The position numbers were made by a program, and so were the translations under genes. DNA of 64,000 nucleotides from Branchipolynoe longqiensis. Its lineage: Eukaryota > Annelida > Polychaeta > Phyllodocida > Polynoidae. Of the stretch, positions 10,129-19,837 are shown in pieces (position 1 is the first letter of the stretch; each line of letters opens with the position of its first letter). The stretch is taken from positions 1 through 64,000 of the forward strand of contig CM059199.1 of the NCBI GenBank assembly GCA_030323885.1, written 5' to 3'. The notes beneath the pieces are model-generated. The model was not told where the DNA came from, did not search any database, and worked only from the letters and a program-made list of their open reading frames with translations.

Positions 10129-10532
10129 AACCTTATAAATTTAATATAATGCTTTCGGTAAAGATGTTTTCTATATGTGTACCAAACGATTTGTTTCTAG
10201 ATGGTGTCATTTGAGAGATATTTGACTTCTTCTGTATTTTCTGTATGAACATTGCTCATGACCATTGACAATGCCTTGAGTTTGACGGTATGCGCAGTGC
10301 AAAACGTTAGTTTTATTCAAAATTTATAGAATTCAAGAACCCTAACCTTATAAATTTAATATATTCGTTATGGTAAAGATGTTTTCTATATGTGTACCAA
10401 GCGATTTGTTTCTAGATGGTGTAATTTGGGAGATATTTGACTTCTTCTGTATGAAGATTTGCTCACGGCCGTTAACAATGCATTTGAATGGAAGTGTCCC
10501 TGGCAAACTGGTGTCCCTCGGAATCCGCATCA
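10129..10532 (-). mobile_element. MITE-E related copy with internal direct duplication
   Basis: Two direct copies (about 10129-10255 and 10345-10470) of the block with ACCTTATAAATTTAATATA and GTAAAGATGTTTTCTATATG, separated by GCGCAGTGCAAAACGTTAG. The right end GTGTCCCTGGCAAACTGGTG matches the MITE-E terminus at 49755-49793. The left terminus is missing. Confidence 0.6.
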
Positions 10533-10650
10533 CCAGGCAAGCAAGTGATAAGTATCAATCTCTACGTCATTGGTTTGACTCGAGCGGGAACCAAACTCCC
10601 GACCTTCCGCACGCGAGACGCACGCTCAACCGATTAGGCCATCGCGCCCG
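10533..10650 (-). mobile_element. SINE-A head and start of body only
   Basis: Starts at GCAAGCAAGTGATAAGTATC and ends GGCCATCGCGCCCGGT. The 3' two thirds of the element are absent. Confidence 0.7.
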
Positions 10651-10872
10651 GTGACAGGATTGGAGCCTCCCTCCCTCCCTCCCCCAGATCTTGCCAAGCA
10701 AGTCATTCACTTGCCGAGTCCCAACCTTACCTGTGAGTCATCCCAACAACAAAATAAACACTCCAGCCAACCCTCCCTTCTTGCTACCATATATGTCCCG
10801 GCTGTCAACATTCTGGCTGGTACTGTTCCATCAGATTGTCCACCAGCCTAATTTGCATGTTGGCATGTGTAA

Positions 10873-11393
10873 TGGGCCTGTCACACTACAATGTATGGCG
10901 TTAGCGTATGCCGGCGTATGCGCTTTTCGACCAATACGCCGCCATACGCCGGCATAGGTTATGCATAGGTTGGGCATAGGTCGTATATGCTTTTCATACA
11001 CCGTCATACGTCGGCGTAGGTCAAGCCGCCGAAAAATGTGTGTGCATGTTCAAAATTGTCAACCCATGCTGGCGTATGCCTCATACGTTTCTCATACACT
11101 AGATGTATGCTGGATGTATGCCAGTTAGGGGTACATCGGCATAGGTTAGGTGTACATTGCACTGACACCCTCTGGGTCACTGGCATACTCACAACGTTCT
11201 GTAAAAGGGCTGTCACACTATGACGTATAGCCTTAGCATATGCCAATGTATGTGATCTTCAACCAATACATCATCATACGCCGCCATAGGTTACGCATAG
11301 GTTGGGCATAGGTCGTATACGCTTTTCATACGCCGTCAAATTATTTCGCGACGTTATGCATACGCCGCCATACATCGTAGTGTGACCGGCCCA
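10873..11393. mobile_element. PIF/Harbinger-like element with TAA duplication
   Basis: TAA|TGGGCCTGTCACACTAC at 10870 and GTAGTGTGACCGGCCCA|TAA at 11393 form long inverted termini with a perfect TAA duplication. The interior consists mostly of GTATGCCGGCGTATG-like words and their complements. A second partial terminus (GGGCTGTCACACTATGACG) at about 11206 points to internal duplication. No transposase frame is present, so it is non-autonomous. Confidence 0.65.
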
Positions 11394-11474
11394 TAAGATG
11401 CCGAGCCCGAGGGGGGAGGGGGGGGGGGGCTGGGGAGAGCATATGTGTGATAGTTGTTTGGACACGTATGCAGT

Positions 11475-11763
11475 TTGTTTGTTTGTCGGGGTTTTACATC
11501 CTAGCAACATACATGGTCATATCAGGATGGGTACCAACCCTGGGACTCTTGGCGACTTTATAGTGCTGCCTCATTGGGAGATAAGACTGCCGGCACCATG
11601 ATTCAATATCCCACTCAGCCACATTATCCTGATGCTTAGCTAAACAGCCATTGCCCTCTCCTAGTAATTCCGAGTGCCAGGCTAGATAGAGAAGCATATC
11701 AATTTCGGAAGTTAATTTGTTTGACTCGGCTTGGATTCGAACTCCCGCCCTTCCACGACAGGT
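11475..11763 (-). mobile_element. SINE-A copy
   Basis: Begins GTTTGTTTGTTTGTCGGGGT and runs to the head region GGATTCGAACTCCCGCCC. The head is cut at 11763, where the sequence becomes a perfect hairpin. Confidence 0.8.
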
Positions 11764-11785
11764 GAATACCTGTCGTGGAAGGGCG
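11746..11785. repeat. Perfect 18-bp inverted repeat (4-base loop)
   Basis: Arms CGCCCTTCCACGACAGGT (11746-11763) and its exact complement (11768-11785) flank GAAT. The left arm lies in the SINE-A head. Confidence 0.85.
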
Positions 11786-11805
11786 TGATGAAGGAGTGGA
11801 TGGTT

Positions 11806-12000
11806 GTGGTTTTACTTCCTAGCAACATGTGATGTGATACTAGGACAGGTGCCGACTTGTGACAGTGCGCACTTTTGATCACTTTATTTCCCAGTGGGGC
11901 AGCACTATAAAGTCACAATGACTGCACACTGTCACAAGTTGGTACCCATCCTGATATGACCTTAGATATTGCCAGGACGGAAAACTCCAACAACCAAGCA
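11806..12000. mobile_element. Snap-back pair of SINE-A 3' halves
   Basis: A minus-strand tail (about 11806-11892, GTTTTACTTCCTAGCAACAT to CACTTTATTTCCCAGT) runs directly into a plus-strand tail (about 11886-12000, GGGGCAGCACTATAAAGTCA to ACTCCAACAACCAA), forming a tail-to-tail palindrome. Confidence 0.65.
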
Positions 12001-12040
12001 ACCAACAGTTTGATATAATATTTTTGATTCGATTCCCCTA

Positions 12041-12073
12041 ATGTTGCTAGGACGTAAAACAACAACAAACAAA
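12041..12073 (+). mobile_element. 33-bp SINE-A tail insertion with 11-bp target duplication
   Basis: Only ATGTTGCTAGGACG plus the AAAACAACAACAAACAAA tail is inserted. CGATTCCCCTA occurs at 12030-12040 and 12074-12084. This is an extreme 5' truncation. Confidence 0.8.
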
Positions 12074-12262
12074 CGATTCCCCTAGAGATTGATCGCACCA
12101 CCTCCCGCATAAGAAGCCGACAGGTTACCTACTCAGCGATCCCGGTTGGTTATGGTATGACATAGACACTATGTGAGGTATCCTTCGTTCATTATTAAAT
12201 ACAAACAATTTAACATTTATTTCCCGATATGGCGATTGAAGCACGAGGGCATTGAAATAGGA

Positions 12263-12595
12263 GTGTATTGTTGTTTTACGTCCTAGCAACATCTAGGTCA
12301 TATCAGGACGGGTACCGACTTGTGACAGTGCGCACTCATGGTGACTTTATAGTGCTGTCCCACTGGGAACCAGGCCGCCGGCACCATGACCTGCTATCCC
12401 ACTCAGTCACATTATCCTGACACTGAGCACACCAGTCCTTGCCCTATCCTAATAATGCCGAGCGCCTGGCTAGGAAGTGACAAGTATCAACTTTAAAGTC
12501 ATTGGTTTGACTCGACCGGGACTGGAACCCACGACCCCATGATCTACCAGGACGGGAGACGGACGCTCTAACTAATTCGGCCATCCCGTCTGGTC
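12263..12595 (-). mobile_element. SINE-A full-length copy, 13-bp duplication
   Basis: Full element ending in the head complement GGCCATCCCGTCTGGTC. CATTGAAATAGGA flanks it at 12250-12262 and 12596-12608. Confidence 0.88.
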
Positions 12596-12689
12596 CATTG
12601 AAATAGGAATAGGAATTGATTCGGCCAATGTTGAGATGACTGATAACGTGGAACTGAAAGGTCTCAGGCCATCAAATCAAAAATTTAGG

Positions 12690-13168
12690 TTTGTTTGTTG
12701 TTGCTTTACGTCCTAGCAATATCTCAGGTCATATCAGGATGGGTACCAACTTGTGACAGTGCGCACTCATGGTGACTTTATAGTGCTGCCCACTGGGAGA
12801 CCAGGCGACCAGCACCATGACCCGATATCCCACTCACTCACATTATCCTGACACTGAGCCAAGGAAACTAGACCAAACTGCAAATGTTCCACTGAGCAGG
12901 ATCGATTGGATGCTTCACAGGTGGACACTCTACCGCCTGAGCTACGTCCCCCTCCCGCCAGGTTCGCTGGTGACAAGTGTCAATTTCATAAGTCATTAAT
13001 TTGACTCGACCTGGAATCGAATTATATCCCACTCAGTCACATTATCCTAATTCTGAGCTAACCAACCTTGCCGCATCCTAGTAATGCCGAGTGCCGGGCT
13101 AAGTCATTGGTTTGACTCGACCGGGAATCGAACTCCCGACCTTCCACACGGAAGCCTGCGTTCTTAGT
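12690..13168 (-). mobile_element. SINE-A copies interrupted by a SINE-B head
   Basis: A SINE-A 3' half (12690-12865) ends at CTGAGCCAAGG. From 12866 to 12956 lies the complement of a RUDI-like head (TGAGCAGGATCGATTGG, ACTCTACCGCCTGAGCTACG). SINE-A body and two tandem partial heads follow (12957-13168). The junctions show no clear duplication. Confidence 0.6.
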
Positions 13169-13412
13169 CTTACCGATGTGGCAGGTAGAATGTCGTCTGC
13201 TAGAGAAATGCCTGACTCTGCCACTAGGGGGTGGTGGTGGGTGGCTGACGCTGCTAGTGACGTCACAGGGTGCCTGGAAGTGTCAGTCAGACCATGCGCC
13301 GATGCGTGCGAAGCAACAGCAGAAAGGCTTTACCAGATACCAGATCATCGGGGCGTAGCAAACACAACACACACCTACAGGAGGACAACCAGCGAACAGG
13401 TAGGTAGCACAC

Positions 13413-13766
13413 CAGACGGGATAGGGCCGAATGAGTTGAGCTCCCGTCTAAAATGGAGATCGTGGGATTCTAACCCATGGGTTCGAACCAAACCAATGAA
13501 CCAAACCAGTCGAGTCAAACCAATGACATACAAGTTTATACGTGTCGCTTCCTAGTCAAAGTGCTCGGCATTATTAGGATAGGGCAAGGACTGGGTGGTT
13601 CGGTGTCAGTATAATGTGACTGAGTGGGATATCAGGGCATGGTGCTAGTGGCCTGGTTTCCCAGTGGGGCAGCACTATAAAGTCGCCATGAGTGTGCACT
13701 GTCACAAGTCAGTGACTCTCCTGATATGACCTTAGATGTTACCAGGATGTAAAACTCCAACAACCA
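13413..13766 (+). mobile_element. SINE-A copy with an expanded B-box region
   Basis: Head from CAGACGGGATAGGGCCGAAT. Several partial copies of AACCAAACCAATGA extend the B-box/body join before the usual body and the tail AAAACTCCAACAACCAACC. Imperfect CAGGTAGG-like flanks lie on both sides. 13170-13412 holds no recognised feature. Confidence 0.8.
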
Positions 13767-14208
13767 ACCAGGTAGGCTAGCACCAGCGAATACTGTGTGT
13801 TGACGTAGAGTACCAGCGGAGTAGAGGCAGTCAGTCCATGGGCTGGCTTGTCGTCTGCTGTCACGAAATATCGTCTGCTGTTTGTGAATGCTATTTATAA
13901 CATTGTAGTTTTTTCTCTCTCTCACTGAAACTAAATGACACTATTCATGCGGTGGCCATGTTGAAACCTGACCGAGGCCAGCTACGCATCTGCGAGGTGC
14001 CGCTCTACTAGGCACCCCTACGCCTCCATTACAAACCCACTACACACCCACCACACTCCCTCAACCTCCACCACACACACCTACACACACATAGACCCCC
14101 TCAACCCCCACCACACACCCCTGCACCTACACCACACACCCACCTATACCCCAACCACACACCCCTCAACCACCGCTACACACACCTACACCCCCACCAC
14201 ATCCCTAA

Positions 14209-15212
14209 TACCCCTGTCACACTACGATGTAACAGGCCAGCAAGTGGGGAACGTAAAACTCATTTTTTATGTTGAGATACGTCAAAATTCTCGGCTTTTC
14301 AGTGATAAATTTATGTCAGTGCAATGTAGTGTACATAGGCGAAACGTTGGTCCAACTTAGTTGTAACTTGTCTCAACGAGCTAGAATGTCTACAACAAAA
14401 TATGGCCCAATGTAAGGCTAATGAGCCTCCAGCATGCACGGCGTCAGCCTAGCAAAACCCTAGCGTTGGCTTAGTGTAGGACTCACGTAATTATGCCTGC
14501 CCTAACGTAGCTATGTGTGACTCTGAGGTAATTGATAACGTGAGTCGACGTCAGGCCCGTGAGCGAGCAGTGTCAGTCTACCGACAGTCCAGTGTGCTCA
14601 GTGTAAGGACAGCGAGCACTCAGTATGTTCGATGCCTTTATATACTCGAAGGCAAAATGTTCACACCAGATTCACAGCACGTTCGCTTACATTAGAAGAA
14701 TGTTGGTATGCGTTACATACATTACGTGTGCCCCAGCCGTTCGTCAACTATGTTGAATACGTCAAGCCACATTGGATTTATGTTAGACACACGTCAGAGA
14801 CACGTTAGACCTACGTCGAGATACATTAACACCACATTGTCAGCGCACGGGCTGCACATTCCTCCAGGCTCTCTGTCAGTCTACCGTAAGTCGATGTAGC
14901 TCAACGTAGACCGACGTAGCTCTAACGAAGTCTAACGTACCTCAATGTAAGCCTAACGTGAGTGCAACATACGCCCAACATAACCCAACATAACTACCTT
15001 ACGTCGAGCTACGTCGAAAGTTTTGGGTATGTCCAAAACTTTCACGTGTGTCACCGTATCTCGACGTAACTCAACGTATCTCAACGTATATCGACGCATC
15101 TCGACGTAGGCTTAACAAACAAGTATCGTATCTCGACATATCTCGACGTAATAGCCAAATTTCATCTACGTCGGCTTACACTACCGCATTATGTCGTAGT
15201 GTGACAGGGGTA
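14209..15212. mobile_element. PIF-like 1-kb element in the minisatellite
   Basis: Ends TACCCCTGTCACACTACGAT and TCGTAGTGTGACAGGGGTA are inverted, flanked by TAA on the left and TTA on the right. The interior is dominated by CTCGACGTAACTCAACGTA-like words in both orientations. It is longer than the sister elements and has no transposase frame. Confidence 0.6.
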
Positions 15213-15541
15213 TTAGCCCCCCACCACATACACCCAATAAACACCTATACCCCCCACCACACACCGATTAACCCCTACACCCCACCACACCCCTAAACCC
15301 CCACCACGCCCCGCACCACACACTTACAGTTACACCCCCACCACATACACATATACCCCCAATATCCCTTACACCTCCACCACACACACCTACACCCCTA
15401 CCACATCCCTAACCCCCCCCCCCCCCACACACACATACTTCCACTACCCTCAAACACCCCCACCACACACCCATAAACCGCCTCCACCACCACATACACC
15501 TACACAATCACCATATCCCTAACCCCCATCATCCCCACCCC

Positions 15542-15959
15542 TAGATAAAAGATTCACCTGGTACTTTTGGTACACGGGTGAACAACAACGTAGTGTAAAT
15601 ACGTGCGAAAATAGCTTTAGTATAGAACAGGAAGTAGAATGCCTGACTCCAGTATCAAATGGATACTTATGTAGGCACAGAGTTGGTGAAATGGGAGAGA
15701 ATGCAAAAAGACAAGATGGCAGCCATAGAACACCATCGATTTCACTTTTAAATCTGATAAAACTAGATGTTTCATTATATTTTTCAACTCAAAGGTAGCA
15801 GGTAAATATAAAAACATATAGAAAGAATATATGTTGCTTCTTAAATTAAGACATTATTCACTCAATTAATTTCCTCAGCATGTTGAAATTCTTCGCCAGC
15901 TTTTCTAATGGGTTGGTTTTCACCCCTGTATTGCCAGTACGGGGTGAATCTTTTATCTA
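15542..15959 (+). mobile_element. MITE-M copy in the minisatellite
   Basis: TAGATAAAAGATTCACCTGG to GGGTGAATCTTTTATCTA. Flanks CCCCACCCC and TCCCACCCC differ at one base, consistent with a 9-bp duplication in C-rich target DNA. Confidence 0.85.
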
Positions 15960-16587
15960 TCCCACCCCACGCACCTATACCCCCACCACACACATACCCC
16001 AACTACCCCCTACACACCCACCACACGCCCCACCACACACACCTATACCCCCACCCATATGCCCCCCACACACACATACTGCCACTACCCCCTAGACACC
16101 CCTAATCCCCTTGCCACCACACACACCTACACCTGCCACCACATCCCTAACGCCCACAACACACACCTACACCTGCCACCACATCCCTAAACCCCCACCA
16201 CACACACACCTACACCCTCCACCACATCCCTAAGCCCAACCACACACACCCAGCCCCACTACCCACACCCACCACACCCACACACCACCGCCCCCACCAC
16301 ACACACCCACCACACCAACTCACCACACACCCCCACCATGCACACCAAAACCATCATCATACACACCAAAACCCTGACTACACACCATGTTGCGGCCATT
16401 TTCACTGCCCAATGCGTAGCCAGCCTCGTTCTGACGACTAAGGAGGTCACCCGTGAATAGCGTCAAATTGATGCCACTCATGGAGTAGTTTGCGGGTGGT
16501 AATTAATTGTCGTCTGCTGTCAACAATGTGCGAGCGCGCGGATTTCAGTACGATATTTTACCTGATAAGAGCCATTGTAGACTATAT

Positions 16588-17170
16588 GTTGGAGTTTTAT
16601 GTCCTAGAAACATAAGGTCATGTCAGGATGGGTACCGACTTGTGCCAGTGCACGCTCATAGCGACTTTATAGTGCTGCCCCACTGGAACACCAAGCCGCC
16701 AGCATCATGACCCGATTTCCCCTCAGTCACATTATCCTGATACTGAGCCAACCAGTCCTTGTCCTATCCTAGTGGACCAGACGGGATGTCCGAATGAGTT
16801 AGAGAGTCCGTCTCCCGTGCTGGTAGATCGTGGGGTTGTGAGTTCGAACCCTGGTTGATTCAAACCAATGGCTTAAATATTGATACTTGTCGCTTCCTAG
16901 CCTCGTGCTCAACATTCCTAGGATAGGGCAAGGACTGGTGTGCTCAGAGTCAGGATAATGTGACTGAGTGGGATACCAGGTCAAGGTGCTGGCGGCCTGG
17001 TTTCCCAGTGGGACAGCACTATAAAGTCGCCATGAGTGCGCACTATCACAAGTCGGTACCCGTACTGATATGACCTTAGATGTTACTAGGACGTAAAACA
17101 ACAACAAACCTATCCTAGTAATGCTGAGTGCCACACGGGAAACATGTGCTCTACTGATTCGGCCACCGCC
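16588..17170 (-). mobile_element. SINE-A copy split by a second SINE-A
   Basis: The outer copy covers 16588-16773 and resumes at 17109-17170 (CCTATCCTAGTAATGCTGAG to GATTCGGCCACCGCC). The inner plus-strand copy was inserted in between. Confidence 0.8.
16774..17108 (+). mobile_element. SINE-A nested in SINE-A, 11-bp duplication
   Basis: Head GGACCAGACGGGATGTCCGA to tail AAAACAACAACAAA. CCTATCCTAGT at 16763-16773 is repeated at 17109-17119. The outer copy supplies the target sequence, so orientation and order are unambiguous. Confidence 0.9.
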
Positions 17171-17830
17171 TGATATATGACTACATAGTGCTTGTTCTGT
17201 GGGTGTATCTCACTGATCTCTGATCCGCACAAACAGACAGATGAAGTACAAAACAAACAAGGACAAAGCTGGCAGTATACGCTACAATTGCAGATGGCAT
17301 TAATGTTGCATGGTCTCTACACGGTAAACACATCTACAACAATACATAGATAGACAATTACAAGGAAATAAGAAAAACATTGGTACATGAGTGATAGGTA
17401 AAGAACAAGATAAGAGAAAAAAGAAACATATACGTGGAGATAACTATGTTAGACTAGTATGGTAAGCGGTAGTATGGGGTGGGGCATAACTGATTATCTT
17501 TCTAGGTGTAACATACTCATTGAAAGGTTGATGGTGGGATGTAGGGTGGGCCTTTCTGATTGAACTAGGTGTTCAAGGTAATCTCAGGTGGGGCCCATTG
17601 AATTTGTAAGTCGGTCAATATTGATTAATCATGTACCTCAGTAGGATCTAACTAGAATCATTTCCAGGCTCATTCCGTTGTAGATGGGTTTTTTGGTCCA
17701 GTTGACCGCTACTGCTGGAGTTTACAGTGTATGTTTGTTTTGGGGGAGAGGGGGGGGGGGGCAGGTAAAGGAAGGCATGGCAACTCCGACCCCAGTGTGG
17801 CATTGATCTGGTTTGAATTTTTATTTTATT
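17171..17830. other. No feature recognised
   Basis: Unique-looking sequence with a G run at about 17742-17761. Only short frames. Confidence 0.45.
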
Positions 17831-17834
17831 TTTT

Positions 17835-18254
17835 AGATAAATATATCAAATTGATCGTTATAACCTACTAATTAGTCCGGAGTTATTTTGATGAGTAGCT
17901 TTGAAGCAATTTGAGCTGAAAGAACTCAAAAAACTTTTGACAAGCTTTCCAAAAGTCCTCTAGCTATGACGCGTATTGACATCTCGCGATGACCACGTTA
18001 CATATTTGGAATGAGCTATGGCTAATCAGGCCATGAGATTGACCTAATTGCTTAATGCGTGTTCCTGCATAATGGCTGTCTCAAAGTAGGTGTCCAAGGG
18101 GATGAGGTAATAAATTCACTTATTATTCTGCATAGGCTGTCCCCAATCCTTAACTAATGCACTAGTATCGAAAGTTGGAGATATAGAACCAAATTTAGAT
18201 AAGTGTTTTGGTTTTGAAAAAAATACTTTTCATCGGACCATGCAACTTTAAGAA
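17835..18254 (-). mobile_element. Diverged MITE-T remnant
   Basis: AGATAAATATATCAAATTGA then TCGTTATAACCTAC near the left recalls the MITE-T inner sequence in inverse orientation. The right end GTTTTGGTTTTGAAAAAAAT then CATCGGACCATGCAACTTTAA is a MITE-T terminus. The middle is unrelated. Confidence 0.4.
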
Positions 18255-18282
18255 GTCAACAGTCACGGCGTGATATATGTTT

Positions 18283-18345
18283 GTTTGTTTGCTGTTGTTT
18301 TACGTCCTAGCAACATCTAAGGTCAGATCAGGACGGGTACCGCCG
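18283..18345 (-). mobile_element. SINE-A tail fragment
   Basis: About 60 bases from GTTTGTTTGCTGTTGTTTTA to GATCAGGACGGGTACCG. Confidence 0.75.
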
Positions 18346-18532
18346 TGACTGCCCACCACGAGTTAATTTCTGTGCTTACTATGGCAGCTCCATGTTATTC
18401 CCCGATATAGTTTGTGTTTTAAAATATGTAGTGGAACAAGTTGGAAGCAGCCATACAAAAAAAACAATCCTTTTTTTTTTTTTTAATTAAAAGTTTGTTG
18501 TTGGTAGATTAGTTGTTTAAGTAGGAGAAATT

Positions 18533-18769
18533 GAAGAGTTCAGATGCAAAACCATGTAAATGCCAATCAAAGAATTTAGTTTAAATAACAGATTTTTACC
18601 TGAAAATAATTTTAATTCTCACTAATTCTACTTATCATATGATTATATGGTTATGGAGCAATGAACAAAAAAGCAGGAATATAAAAAATTTTACTTTTTA
18701 AGGTTTGATTCCAATGTTTATCTCCCATTTTTGGATTGGCGTTTACGTGGTTTTGCACCTGACCTCTTC
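18533..18769 (+). mobile_element. MITE-D copy with AATT target duplication
   Basis: GAAGAGTTCAGATGCAAAAC to GCACCTGACCTCTTC are inverted termini. The flanking repeat reads uninterrupted at about 26650-26670 (GGGGAAATTTCAGTCATAG), which is an empty site. Comparison gives a 4-bp AATT duplication. Confidence 0.7.
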
Positions 18770-18775
18770 AATTTC

Positions 18776-18882
18776 AGTCACAGACGACTGGTCTTCATCA
18801 TTCCACTGCTCCTTGCCCTAACCTAATAATGCCGAGCATCTGGCTAGGAAGCGACAAGTATCAATTTTTAAGTCATTGGTTG
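18776..18882 (-). mobile_element. SINE chimera (alternative 3' end plus SINE-A body)
   Basis: CAGACGACTGGTCTTCATCA then CATTCCACTGCTCCTTGCCC joins SINE-A body (AATGCCGAGCATCTGGCTAG). It is the inverted counterpart of the chimera at 5878-6045. Confidence 0.6.
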
Positions 18883-19139
18883 ATTAAGCCTTTTAACTAA
18901 TTTAGGTCTCAATCTCAAATACCCAAACTGGATAAACGATATTTATATGCGCCAGTATAATATCACACAGTATCGTCAAACGTCCCTATCTAATCAAAGA
19001 GCTGCACCCTGGAATGTATCGCAATCTAATCGACAGTTTGCACCCGACAAAAACTAGCAAAAGAACCCCCCCCCCACCATCCCCCCAATTTTTCTTTTTT
19101 TAATATTAACAAAATATTTTTTTAATCTAGCAACTGCAG

Positions 19140-19345
19140 CACTGCTGGATGAGTTGATCGCCCGCTTCCCCTGTTGGTAAGTCGTTGGATTCGAACCCGG
19201 CGGGTTCGAATCTTGGCTGAGTCAAACCAATGACTTACAAATTGCTACCTGTCACTACCTAGCCTGGTATTTCACATCACTAGGATCGGCTATGGGGCCA
19301 TGGAATGAGGAAGACCAATTGTCCAAGATTGAAATTGTCCTTGCT
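19140..19345 (+). mobile_element. SINE chimera: SINE-A head/body with alternative 3' end
   Basis: The head has a duplicated B box (GGATTCGAACCCGGCGGGTT then GGGTTCGAATCTTGG). The body ends at TCACTAGGATCGG and joins GGAATGAGGAAGACCAATTG. Confidence 0.65.
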
Positions 19346-19366
19346 TTTAAGGCTGGGTAATCCGAT

Positions 19367-19492
19367 GGGTATGCAGGTATTGCAGGTATTGCAATACCTC
19401 AGGGAGGTTGACGCCCCTGCCCTGCAGAGTTGTAAACCACTGCTTTATGGTACAGGTTCTTGACAGAACCGAAGGCTAAGGGAGCAAACCCT
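19367..19492 (+). mobile_element. Left part of composite repeat (LINE-tailed), split by the GC-rich insertion
   Basis: Co-linear over 126 bases with 48402-48527 (TATGCAGGTATTGCAGGTAT to GGCTAAGGGAGCAAACCCT). It continues at 21783 beyond the insertion. Confidence 0.85.
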
Positions 19493-19532
19493 GATGCGCG
19501 AAAAGGAAGAAAGGAAGGCGGGGGTGGAAATA

Positions 19533-19548
19533 AGGCGTTTATTTACGC
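19533..19548 (-). terminator. Poly(A) signal within a small hairpin near the 3' end of the GC-rich insertion
   Basis: GGCGTTTATTTACGCC has 5-bp complementary arms. Its complement carries AATAAA about 45 bases before the insertion border. Confidence 0.5.
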
Positions 19549-19837
19549 CTCAGACAACAGAGTATAGAGGAATAAGCTCATAAGGAGCACAGTGTAAGTA
19601 AATAAGCAATAAAAGGAAGAAGGTAAAGCAGCTCATGAGGAGCAATACAGGAGGAGGAGTGAGGAAATGTACATGATAAATAAAGTAATAAAGTTCAGGT
19701 AGAGTAAAAAAGTCTGTAGGTGTTCTGTGAGGGGGTGCCGAGGAGCCCTCCACCAAAAAAAAGGCGGAGAGGGCTCGCGGCGCGCCCGAGGGGCGAGGCG
19801 GATCATGTGGGGTGGTCCGGCAGAGAGGCGGGCCGCG

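Larger units (their letters stand above)
13990..16380. repeat. CCACCACACACC-type C/A-rich minisatellite array with two inserted DNA elements
   Basis: Degenerate units of about 20 bases (CACACACCTACACCCCCACC and similar) fill 14010-14207, 15213-15540 and 15960-16380. A PIF-like element (14209-15212) and a MITE-M (15542-15959) interrupt the array. Confidence 0.8.
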
